A DNA stretch of 6,310 nucleotides. It comes from Thermacetogenium sp. UBA4966 (lineage in GTDB: Bacteria > Bacillota > DSM-12270 > Thermacetogeniales > Thermacetogeniaceae). A program made the position numbers and the translations under genes. Each line of letters opens with the position of its first letter. The stretch's first letter is position 1. The stretch covers positions 16,188 through 22,497 of the forward strand of contig DHAA01000145.1 of assembly GCA_002397275.1 (NCBI GenBank), written 5' to 3'. Below are positions 1 to 5,054 of the stretch, one piece after another. The notes under the pieces are model-generated. The model saw nothing but the letters and a program-made list of their open reading frames with translations. It was not told the DNA's origin and did not search any database.

Positions 1-1
1 C

Positions 2-121
2 AAGCTGTTGGAGGAAATAAATACGTCCCTCAAAGCCATAGAAACGAGTCTGCAGCGCATAGAAAAGCTGTTCCGGGCCACCCTCTCCGGCGCTGGAACC
101 GGCGGCTCCGGCGCCAAATAA
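2..121 (+). CDS. C-terminal fragment of a coiled-coil protein (gene begins outside the window)
   Basis: The frame is open from base 2 to a TAA at 119-121 and gives 39 residues. Residues 3, 6, 10, 13, 17, 20 and 24 are L, I, L, I, L, I and F, an exact 3-4-3-4 heptad spacing, with Glu/Lys/Arg/Ser between them. This predicts an amphipathic coiled-coil helix. It is followed by a flexible tail rich in Gly, Ser and Ala ending in GTGGSGAK. No start codon with a ribosome binding site is visible, so the protein must begin upstream. The family cannot be named from the tail alone. The gene converges with the Cys-rich gene whose stop is at 234. Coding status rests on the heptad pattern and on the clean stop before non-coding sequence. 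Confidence 0.6.
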   Translation, partial: KLLEEINTSLKAIETSLQRIEKLFRATLSGAGTGGSGAK

Positions 122-140
122 ACCCATAAAAATTGTTAAT

Positions 141-171
141 AGAAAAAGAGGCAAACCGCAAGCGGCAAGCC
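141..171 (-). terminator. Candidate terminator of the Cys-rich gene (may be bidirectional)
   Basis: Read on the minus strand, GGC (171-169) pairs with GCC (152-150) and CCGC (165-162) with GCGG (159-156), separated by a small T-rich internal loop. The stem is followed by TCTTTTTCT. It lies about 60 bases beyond the stop at 236-234. The apical loop is very tight (effectively CCG/CGG around four bases), so the strength is uncertain. On the + strand the same hairpin is followed only by a C/T-rich tract, a poorer terminator for the gene ending at 121. Confidence 0.4.
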
Positions 172-233
172 CCTTCTTCCTTCTTACAGTAATTATTGGC
201 TATGAAATATACCGGCGCGCTTCTCGGAAACAC

Positions 234-1037
234 CTACTCAGAGTCCGCTTCTTCAACCTCATAACAACCGTTATTGGGCATATCGTTACCACACTCGGGA
301 ATACTCTGCGGAGGGCCGAATTCCCTGTTCACCACGATGTCACGATCCTTGCTGTACCTCCCGCCGTAAGGACGAATGGCAGATACCAGCAGGTTTTCAT
401 GCTTCCACAATTTATCGACGACCTTAAAAGTGATTCTCACTCTGGGATTAACCGTATCCAGAATCTCGCATCTCTTAATTTCTATATCCAGACAAGAACC
501 GTCTACCTTTCTGACAATCTGCTGGAATTCGCTCCTGCCGGCCGGATTTTTGGGGAAATAGTTGCCGCCGGGGAAGGAAACGAAATCGTGGAATTTGCAT
601 TTTTTGAAGATCTCTGTCTGGCAGACCACATAAGTAGAGTCACACCTGACTATGGCCTGAAGGCCGATCTTGATGTCCACTCCGTCACAATCGGGCTGCA
701 GTTCTTCGCCGGCACACGTTACAAAAGCCTCGCAGCTGATCGGCACATAGGGACCAATCACAGTGCCCCGGCATGAAGCCGTACCGTCGCACACACATAC
801 CGGAATATCCACGTACTGATCATCAACGGCACAGATCAAGAGCACATCCTTGACGCAGATCATGTGGCATTCGCAGTCAAGATCCCTCGCCGGTCTGGTG
901 ATTCCCCACTTGGCCTTATTATTTGGAGTCAGCGCCTTACAGCACTCAGTACAGTCATTCCCCGGGCGTGGGGGCGGAATACGTACTCCATCCTCTTTTA
1001 AATCTAAATCATTATCAATACAGTCCTTTTCTCTCAT
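234..1037 (-). CDS. Cysteine-rich hypothetical protein (21 Cys in 267 aa)
   Basis: I do not recognise this family. The ATG at 1037-1035 is preceded by GGGAGG seven to eight bases upstream, a strong ribosome binding site. The 267-residue product starts with a charged, Pro-containing stretch (residues 1-28) and has no signal peptide or membrane segment. Cysteines lie at 6, 29, 32, 33, 55, 57, 61, 69, 81, 83, 89, 102, 108, 117, 132, 139, 147, 182, 190, 249 and 258, dense in residues 29-147. From about 60 to 222 short hydrophobic strands alternate with turns, suggesting a beta-rich fold (for example around VDIPVCVC and RVRITFKVVDKL). The tail is acidic. High Cys content without an export signal, in a veg/yabE neighbourhood of a sporeformer, would suit a spore coat or similar disulfide-linked structural protein, but that is inference; a metal-binding protein is the alternative. 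It is separated from veg by a terminator, so it needs its own promoter, which I could not identify. Confidence 0.85.
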   Translation of the reverse strand: MREKDCIDNDLDLKEDGVRIPPPRPGNDCTECCKALTPNNKAKWGITRPARDLDCECHMICVKDVLLICAVDDQYVDIPVCVCDGTASCRGTVIGPYVPISCEAFVTCAGEELQPDCDGVDIKIGLQAIVRCDSTYVVCQTEIFKKCKFHDFVSFPGGNYFPKNPAGRSEFQQIVRKVDGSCLDIEIKRCEILDTVNPRVRITFKVVDKLWKHENLLVSAIRPYGGRYSKDRDIVVNREFGPPQSIPECGNDMPNNGCYEVEEADSE

Positions 1038-1140
1038 AGATCATACCTCCCTTTTTCTTCACAAAAGCGCAAACTGAAGAAGGATAATTCACTGTAGTAT
1101 ATTTCACCTGCCCATTAAGGGTTACTGGAATTAGCTGGTA

Positions 1141-1170
1141 TGCCGGCGAGTTTCCTCAAGCTGCCGGCGA
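1141..1170. repeat. Two 9-bp direct repeats upstream of the Cys-rich gene
   Basis: TGCCGGCGA occurs at 1141-1149 and again at 1162-1170, start to start 21 bp, which is two helical turns. The core GCCGGC is itself a palindrome, so the copies can also form a 6-bp hairpin. They lie about 105-135 bp upstream of the start at 1037 and just beyond the veg terminator. They may be a binding site for a regulator of the Cys-rich gene; no function is shown. Confidence 0.4.
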
Positions 1171-1205
1171 CAATCCGACGTCTCCGAAAAACAGGCTGGC
1201 CGCGC

Positions 1206-1243
1206 AAATAAAAAACCCCTTCGGAAATGTTCCCGAAAGGGTT
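1206..1243 (-). terminator. Rho-independent terminator of veg
   Basis: On the minus strand, bases 1243-1233 pair with 1224-1214 as an 11-bp stem around an 8-base loop, followed by TTTTATTT. One pair is G-U in the minus-strand RNA but would be a C-A mismatch in the + strand RNA, so the hairpin is built for minus-strand transcripts. It begins 22 bases after the veg stop. Confidence 0.9.
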
Positions 1244-1265
1244 GCTATCGTATTCTACCGCCCGT

Positions 1266-1541
1266 TTATCCCCGGGCCGCCGCTATTTTTATTTCTCCTC
1301 CGTCGCGGCAGACGGTCAATTCCACGCTTTCCGTGAGCACATCAGTATAGCTGAATGAGATACGCCGCTGGGTTCTTTTTTCGTCAAGCTTTATGACAAA
1401 GATGTTGGGATAGGTGCATTCCAGGACTCCCTCTCGTTCAACGACCCTATTTCTGCCCTTGAAAGACTTGAGCTTCACTCTTGTCCCCACAAAGGTCTCC
1501 AGGTCTTGCTTGATCTCTGCAAGCACTTCTTTGGTAGCCAT
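1266..1541 (-). CDS. veg: Veg family protein
   Basis: The product is 91 residues, close to the 86 of B. subtilis Veg. The family signature is clear: a basic RVKLKS-FKGRNR stretch (21-32), EREGVLECTYPNIFVIKLDEK (36-56) and RRISFSYTDVLTESVELTV (39-57 region onward to 77). Veg is a small, abundant Firmicute protein with a predicted SH3-like beta fold; in B. subtilis it has been linked to biofilm matrix gene expression and spore outgrowth, and its molecular role is not settled. The start is the ATG at 1541-1539, with AAGGTGAT at 1553-1546. A longer reading to 1592 is rejected because its first codon lies at the expected transcription start and the extra 17 residues run through ribosome-binding-site sequence. 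Monocistronic: own strong promoter, own terminator. The C-terminus is shorter and more basic than usual but otherwise ordinary. Confidence 0.95.
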   Translation of the reverse strand: MATKEVLAEIKQDLETFVGTRVKLKSFKGRNRVVEREGVLECTYPNIFVIKLDEKRTQRRISFSYTDVLTESVELTVCRDGGEIKIAAARG

Positions 1542-1545
1542 GAGC

Positions 1546-1572
1546 ATCACCTTCTCACACTTTTTTACCTCC
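1546..1572 (-). promoter_or_regulatory. veg leader with two Shine-Dalgarno sites and a GTG-TGA start-stop
   Basis: The minus-strand leader carries GGAGGT (1572-1567), six A, then GTG (1560-1558) directly followed by TGA (1557-1555). A second site, AAGGTGAT (1553-1546), sits correctly for the veg ATG at 1541. The first, stronger site has only the start-stop GTG-TGA at normal spacing. It may act as a ribosome standby or attenuating site, or be an evolutionary remnant. Confidence 0.5.
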
Positions 1573-1595
1573 GCATAAAATGAAAACTTCATAAT

Positions 1596-1624
1596 ATTAT
1601 ATCAGCATGGCGGTAGAGAGTCAA
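1596..1624 (-). promoter_or_regulatory. Near-consensus sigma-A promoter of veg
   Basis: Minus strand: -35 TTGACT (1624-1619), a 17-bp spacer, and -10 TATAAT (1601-1596). Eleven of twelve consensus bases match. Transcription should start near 1589, giving a leader of about 48 bases before the ATG at 1541. The B. subtilis veg promoter is known as one of the strongest vegetative promoters, and this sequence suggests the same here. Confidence 0.9.
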
Positions 1625-1679
1625 TCACTATTTTAGGCGTTGTCGTTAATCAGGGAAAATGTCATCCCTTCAAAAGAGA

Positions 1680-1685
1680 TATAAT
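1680..1685 (+). promoter_or_regulatory. Candidate -10 box of the DUF1284 gene
   Basis: A perfect TATAAT lies at 1680-1685. No good -35 hexamer is found 16-18 bp upstream, so the promoter would be weak or need an activator. Transcription would start near 1692, which fits translation from the ATG at 1734 and argues against the two upstream ATG codons (1659, 1692). Confidence 0.5.
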
Positions 1686-1733
1686 GAGAGGATGAGGGGA
1701 ATACAAAACCGGAAAGGGAAGTGTTATATCAAA

Positions 1734-2114
1734 ATGAAACTGCGGGGGCACCATCTTGTCTGCCTTCACTTTTACCGCGGCGAGGGCTATGCGCAAGACT
1801 ATGTGGAGCACTTATGGAAGATAGTTAGGCGTGCGGAGGGCGGGGAGATAATTGAAATAGTCTCCGGCGCGGACGACGTATGCCGGGCCTGCCCTTACCT
1901 GGAAGATGAACAATGCGGGCATAAAGAGGGCGCAGATCAAGAAATCCGTAAATTAGACCAGAGAGCGCTGGATTTCCTAAAACTTAAACATAGCGACCGC
2001 GTTTCCTGGCAGGATCTCCAAAAGAAAGTGACGGCCGCGCCAAAGAGCTGGTTCTCCTCCTTTTGCGCAGGCTGCGATTGGTTCAACCTGTGCAACCACA
2101 TACGAGGAGACTAA
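1734..2114 (+). CDS. DUF1284 domain-containing Cys-rich protein
   Basis: The 126-residue product begins MKLRGHHLVCLHFYRGEGY, the typical start of the DUF1284 family (RGHHLxCL with the GxGY turn). Cysteines form two groups: Cys50-x2-Cys53 with Cys61, and Cys111-x2-Cys114 with Cys120, plus Cys10; with His6 and His7 this suggests bound metal or an iron-sulfur cluster. The biochemical role of the family is not known to me. The ATG at 1734 was chosen because the conserved domain starts there and a possible -10 box at 1680 puts the transcript start after 1659. The GGGAA site upstream is spaced rather far (about 13 bases). It is the only complete gene on the + strand, divergent from veg and convergent with the ykuK/rsmA operon, where B. 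subtilis has yabG. This may be a local insertion, though base composition is like the neighbours. Confidence 0.88.
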   Translation: MKLRGHHLVCLHFYRGEGYAQDYVEHLWKIVRRAEGGEIIEIVSGADDVCRACPYLEDEQCGHKEGADQEIRKLDQRALDFLKLKHSDRVSWQDLQKKVTAAPKSWFSSFCAGCDWFNLCNHIRGD

Positions 2115-2157
2115 AACAGCACGGCAGACTCGCCGTTAAACAAGCGGCTTCGGCACA

Positions 2158-2194
2158 CCGGAAAAAGCGTTCCGCATCTCTCTTTTCCGGAAAA
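2158..2194. repeat. Hairpin with CCGGAAAA arms and an overlapping palindrome
   Basis: CCGGAAAA (2158-2165) pairs with TTTTCCGG (2183-2190) across a 17-base loop that has its own small GCG/CGC stem. The right arm is also half of a 12-bp perfect palindrome, TTTTCCGGAAAA (2183-2194), so two exclusive structures are possible. It lies between two convergent genes, which suggests a transcription end, but neither strand has a proper T tract immediately after this stem. Confidence 0.45.
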
Positions 2195-2221
2195 AACTCA
2201 GTTCTCTCCGGCAAAGGAGAG
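2191..2221 (-). terminator. Candidate terminator of the rsmA-ykuK operon
   Basis: On the minus strand CTCTCC (2221-2216) pairs with GGAGAG (2209-2204) around a six-base loop. A run of six T (2196-2191) follows after seven bases. It starts about 34 bases past the ykuK stop. The gap between stem and T run makes it imperfect; the neighbouring CCGGAAAA hairpin may help. Confidence 0.45.
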
Positions 2222-2254
2222 CAAATCGTTAAATGGAGGCGGTTCGGGCAGCGA

Positions 2255-2725
2255 TCACTTGGTGTATTTATCGGCTACGGTAGAAGCGCCGCAGGAATAC
2301 GGCTTGATCTTGGCATCAAAGCCGCTGCCGGTGATCACGCCCACAACGTCCCGGATCATTTCCTTGGTCTGCCCGTTTTGGCCGACGTCCAGATGGATCT
2401 CCAGGTTCAGTTCCGCATGCCCCTTTTCCTCCAGATCCTTGGCCAGTTTGCTGGCAATTTCCAGGCTGGCCGCGGCCTCCATGAAGATCCGCTGCCGCAG
2501 GCTCTTGATGTTGTCATACACCTTCCGCTTATAGTAATAGCGCGCTCCCTTCCCTACCCTGTGCACAACGACAGCCGTGACAAAATGCGTCTCCTCCCGC
2601 ACCTGCGAATCTGTTCCGACAATGATCTTATAGTTAAACTCAGGTTCTTCTGTTACATAATCCAGAAGATCATTGACAAGTTGATCCCATTTCATCAAAC
2701 CTTTGCTTGGACTGATGAAGTGCAT
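2255..2725 (-). CDS. ykuK: YkuK family (DUF458) RNase H-like protein
   Basis: The 156-residue product carries the hallmarks of the YkuK/DUF458 family, predicted to have an RNase H-like fold: VGTDSQV (36-42), FVTAVVVHRVGKGARYYY (48-65), SLRQRIFMEAAASLEIA (75-91), LEIHLDVGQNGQTKEMI (108-124) and the C-terminal KPYSCGASTVADKYTK (141-156). Candidate metal-binding acidic residues in RNase H style are Asp39, Glu83, Asp113 and Asp152; this assignment is by analogy. No substrate is established for the family as far as I know. The ATG at 2725 has an excellent AGGAAG site seven bases upstream; an inner ATG at 2695 would lose the conserved N-terminus (MHFISPSKGL). The gene overlaps the end of rsmA by 31 bp in another frame, so the two are cotranscribed and probably translationally coupled. 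Its pairing with an rRNA methyltransferase hints at RNA or ribosome metabolism, which is inference. Confidence 0.92.
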   Translation of the reverse strand: MHFISPSKGLMKWDQLVNDLLDYVTEEPEFNYKIIVGTDSQVREETHFVTAVVVHRVGKGARYYYKRKVYDNIKSLRQRIFMEAAASLEIASKLAKDLEEKGHAELNLEIHLDVGQNGQTKEMIRDVVGVITGSGFDAKIKPYSCGASTVADKYTK

Positions 2726-3609
2726 TTATTTTCTTCCTTCCTTTCCTTTGAGTGCGCCAGCGCATCTGCCAACCGAGAGAATTCCGCGAGATCAAGGGTT
2801 TCCCCACGGCGTTCAGGAACAATCCCGGCTATTTCAAAGATATCGTCGTCTTTTGGCGGATGCCAGAGACCCGCTTCCTGAAGAGCGTTGCGCAGGGTTT
2901 TACGGCGATAGCGGAAAGCCGCGCGCACCACCCTAAAAAAGATTTCCGTATCCTCAACCCTTACCGCCGGCTGCTGCAGGGAGGTCAGATTCATAACTGT
3001 CGACTCCACTTCCGGGCGCGGGTAAAAGGCATGCGGCGAAACCTGAAAAAGACACTGAGGAACCGCCAGGTACTGAACGGCAACAGAAAGGGAACCATAA
3101 TCCTTACCCCCGGGAACGGCGGCAATGCGCCGCGCTACTTCCTTCTGCACCATAAAAACAAAGAGTTCCTTTCGGAACTCCCCATAAAGCAGGCGCATGA
3201 GCAAAGGGCTGGTGATGCAGTAAGGGAGGTTCCCCACCACCTTGCAGGCCCCTGTAAACCGGGGAGCATAATCATCCAGCAAGTTCCCGAAATCAACCTT
3301 GAGGGCATCCCCCTTGACCACCCTGATATTGTCGTATCCGCCGAGGGTTTCCTTGAGCAGGGGGAGAAGAGAGCCGTCGATCTCCACAGCGATAACCAGG
3401 CCTGCCCGGCGCGCCAAAGCCGCGGTCAAGACTCCCAGGCCGGGACCGATTTCCAGGACAACATCCTCTTTCGTCAGCGCCGCGGCAGCGGCAATGCGCT
3501 CCACCACCTGGGACTGCCACAGAAAATGCTGCCCCAGCCCTTTCTTGGGCAGAAGGCCATAGCGCTTTAAGAGCGCCTTAATAGCTGTTGGAGACGTAGT
3601 AACATTCAT
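2695..3609 (-). CDS. rsmA: 16S rRNA (adenine(1518)-N6/adenine(1519)-N6)-dimethyltransferase RsmA (KsgA)
   Basis: RsmA dimethylates two adjacent adenines in the helix 45 loop of 16S rRNA, using S-adenosylmethionine, late in 30S assembly. Numbering from the ATG at 3609 (304 aa): KKGLGQHFL (22-30), SAM motif I EIGPGLGVLT (53-62), the ribose-binding acidic VEID (75-78), GDAL (100-103), catalytic motif IV NLPY (127-130) followed by ITSPLL, FMVQKEVARR (152-161), the VSPHAFYPRPEVES segment (190-203), and a C-terminal domain with RRKTLRNAL (235-243). All key residues are present and length is normal for the family. The start was chosen because GGAGG sits seven bases upstream and a promoter lies just before it; the longer reading to 3660 would run through the promoter. 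The last codons overlap ykuK. In B. subtilis loss of KsgA gives kasugamycin resistance. rnmV, usually just upstream in Bacillus, is absent. Confidence 0.98.
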   Translation of the reverse strand: MNVTTSPTAIKALLKRYGLLPKKGLGQHFLWQSQVVERIAAAAALTKEDVVLEIGPGLGVLTAALARRAGLVIAVEIDGSLLPLLKETLGGYDNIRVVKGDALKVDFGNLLDDYAPRFTGACKVVGNLPYCITSPLLMRLLYGEFRKELFVFMVQKEVARRIAAVPGGKDYGSLSVAVQYLAVPQCLFQVSPHAFYPRPEVESTVMNLTSLQQPAVRVEDTEIFFRVVRAAFRYRRKTLRNALQEAGLWHPPKDDDIFEIAGIVPERRGETLDLAEFSRLADALAHSKERKEENKCTSSVQAKV

Positions 3610-3631
3610 TCCCCTTCCTCCAATCGTTTTT

Positions 3632-3660
3632 ATTATACTACAAACAAATCTGCCCTCCAA
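3632..3660 (-). promoter_or_regulatory. Candidate sigma-A promoter of rsmA-ykuK
   Basis: Minus strand: -35 TTGGAG (3660-3655, matching the TTG half only), 17-bp spacer, -10 TATAAT (3637-3632). The transcript would start near 3625, leaving a short leader of about 16 bases with GGAGG just before the ATG at 3609. Together with the terminator at 3716-3744 this makes rsmA-ykuK its own unit. Confidence 0.6.
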
Positions 3661-3715
3661 GACGCCGCCGAAAAAACGGACTCCCGCGCCTGCTCAGTTT
3701 AACGCCATAACCGAT

Positions 3716-3744
3716 AAAAAAACCCGGAAACATCTATTTCCGGG
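3716..3744 (-). terminator. Rho-independent terminator of the inner G5/3D gene
   Basis: On the minus strand CCCGGAAA (3744-3737) pairs perfectly with TTTCCGGG (3730-3723) around a six-base loop, followed by seven T (3722-3716). It lies about 50 bases after the stop at 3795. No T tract follows on the + strand. Confidence 0.93.
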
Positions 3745-3794
3745 CTAAACAAGTTCCTATTACTATAAAATACCTTAGACCGCAGAAGTATGCC

Positions 3795-4793
3795 TCATTC
3801 CAGAATATAAACCGTAACGCTGCGCACTCCCCAGCTTAGGCATTCCGCATCCGAAGGGAAAAAGACATCGATGGCGTTCCCTTTGATAGCGCTCCCCACA
3901 TCCAGGGCCCTTCCATATCCGTAGCCGTCGACATAGAGACGAGATCCTAACGGAATTACCTGGGGATCGACAGCGACAATCCCCTTGGCCACGCTATGGC
4001 CTGTCGCCGTATGACTCCCCACGCTGGGGCCGTAAGCAGTGGCTCTCACCTGCAGCGATCTGCGGAAGCGGAGGGTATTGCCCCCCCGGGATACCGCCGC
4101 TGTAGTCCCATAAGCGACGATCCTGTTCACCGCAGGACGCAGCACCTGCTCCTGGACGGTACTCCTGGAAACCTCCTTGCCATCCTCATAGACGACCCGG
4201 ATGAGGCGCTCCCCCTCTCCCGGGGCGCCTTCTTGAACGATACGCTGCTCCCCTTTGATCATGGATGAATCGGATTTTCTCTCACTTCCCTCAGGGATTG
4301 GGAATTGTTCCTTTATGGTTTCCTCAGCGACCCGGATCACCCGGATCTCACAGCCGGGCTCTACAGTAGAATCAAGCGCCGGATCAACCCGGTCCTTTTC
4401 GCTCAAATCTAGTGAAGCAAGTTTGAGCACGTCCCGGACAGAAGCCGACGTCGTATAGACGGTGCTCTTGCTCCCGTCAGCCGCCAGGTAAACAGGAAAG
4501 GCGCGCTCTACAACCACAGCCATCCCGCCATGTACCTTCTCCTTCAGACCCGGAGTTACCTTGTCCCGGGAGCCCACCGTAACACCCGCCTCGGTCAAGG
4601 CATCCCCAACCGTAGCCTTCAGCGTTTTATGAGTCAGCTGCTTGCCGTCCGCCTGAATTTTGATCTCCGTCCGCGCCAGCATTAGCGAGGACCAGGAAAG
4701 AACGCCTGTCACAACCACCGCCAAAGCTATCAGAAAAATATTCAGAGGGCGCGGCTTGAAGCGTCCCCTTTTTATTTGTGCCATTTCTTTCAC
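3795..4793 (-). CDS. YabE-like DUF348-G5-3D cell-wall protein (inner copy)
   Basis: Numbered from GTG 4793 (332 aa). A short basic N-terminus is followed by one membrane segment (about 16-38), an uncleaved anchor or signal. Two DUF348 ubiquitin-like repeats follow (about 42-83 and 98-142), then a G5 domain (about 150-229) and a C-terminal 3D domain (247-331) with its three aspartates at 276 (AVDPQVIPLG), 298 (ALDVGSAIKG) and 309 (IDVFF). The 3D domain has the double-psi barrel of MltA-type lytic transglycosylases and occurs in Rpf-like Sps/YabE proteins, so peptidoglycan cleavage at the outer membrane face is likely. The usual DTGG is DVGS here. The start is uncertain: GGGGTG (4805-4800) spaces well to GTG 4793; GTG 4802 overlaps that site; ATG 4784 is also possible. 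It has its own terminator and lies upstream of rsmA as yabE does in B. subtilis, but without rnmV between. Confidence 0.93.
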   Translation of the reverse strand: MKEMAQIKRGRFKPRPLNIFLIALAVVVTGVLSWSSLMLARTEIKIQADGKQLTHKTLKATVGDALTEAGVTVGSRDKVTPGLKEKVHGGMAVVVERAFPVYLAADGSKSTVYTTSASVRDVLKLASLDLSEKDRVDPALDSTVEPGCEIRVIRVAEETIKEQFPIPEGSERKSDSSMIKGEQRIVQEGAPGEGERLIRVVYEDGKEVSRSTVQEQVLRPAVNRIVAYGTTAAVSRGGNTLRFRRSLQVRATAYGPSVGSHTATGHSVAKGIVAVDPQVIPLGSRLYVDGYGYGRALDVGSAIKGNAIDVFFPSDAECLSWGVRSVTVYILE

Positions 4794-4823
4794 AATATCC
4801 ACCCCATTTTCTGAGTCTCTCCC

Positions 4824-4829
4824 ATTATA
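4824..4829 (-). promoter_or_regulatory. Candidate -10 box of the inner G5/3D gene
   Basis: Minus strand TATAAT at 4829-4824, within GGCATATAATGG. There is no convincing TTGACA-like -35 at 16-18 bp. The octamer CATATAAT is one base from a sigma-E -10 (CATACAAT), so a sporulation sigma factor is possible but the matching -35 is not clear. A transcript start near 4817 leaves a very short leader before the GGGGTG site. Confidence 0.4.
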
Positions 4830-4858
4830 TGCCTGACATCTTTTGATGAGTGATGCGG

Positions 4859-4888
4859 TTGGCAGAGAAAGTCGTAGATAATTATATT
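4859..4888 (+). promoter_or_regulatory. Candidate + strand promoter in the gap between the two 3D genes
   Basis: TTGGCA (4859-4864), an 18-bp spacer and TATATT (4883-4888) match the sigma-A consensus at 5/6 and 5/6. It faces right, away from the inner 3D gene and into the 3' end of the outer one, with no + strand gene downstream. The 4860-4970 stretch is strongly A/T-rich, so a chance match is quite possible. If used, it would make an RNA antisense to the outer 3D gene or a short RNA ending near the hairpin at 5016-5053. Confidence 0.3.
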
Positions 4889-5007
4889 AAACATCAAATC
4901 AAAAATTCCTCTTAAATTAATTCCTTATTTTAACTAATTGTTGTTTCCATAATTTACACCCGCGCAAAACCCGCGTCATATCAGGCAAAAACGGTTTTCG
5001 TTTCTAC

Positions 5008-5040
5008 AAAAAAAAGACCCCGGAATTTTTTTCCGAGGCC
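5008..5040 (-). terminator. Rho-independent terminator of the outer G5/3D gene
   Basis: On the minus strand a 10-bp stem (5040-5031 with 5025-5016, two G-U pairs) and five-base A loop is followed by eight T (5015-5008). It starts about 15 bases after the TAA at 5057-5055. On the + strand the two G-U pairs become mismatches, but a run of six T lies at 5048-5053, so weak termination from the left is conceivable. Confidence 0.92.
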
Positions 5041-5054
5041 ATGAAACTTTTTTA

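Noticed and set aside
30..233. A 67-codon minus-strand open frame at the left edge
   Set aside because: It overlaps the coiled-coil tail on the other strand, crosses the putative terminator hairpin and has no supporting features.
399..776. A 125-codon + strand open frame opposite the Cys-rich gene
   Set aside because: The minus-strand gene has a strong ribosome binding site and a consistent Cys pattern; this frame has neither.
1542..1592. A 17-residue N-terminal extension of Veg from the ATG at 1592
   Set aside because: The codon lies at the predicted transcription start and the extension translates the leader; known Veg proteins start at the inner ATG.
2063..2881. A 272-codon + strand open frame overlapping the DUF1284 gene end and running opposite ykuK
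   Set aside because: It covers the tail of one real gene and the whole complement of another, with no recognisable domain.
2752..3570. A 272-codon + strand open frame opposite rsmA
   Set aside because: It is fully antisense to a certain gene, its translation shows no family features and is Arg/His/Pro-rich as expected for a shadow frame, and it has no ribosome binding site of note.
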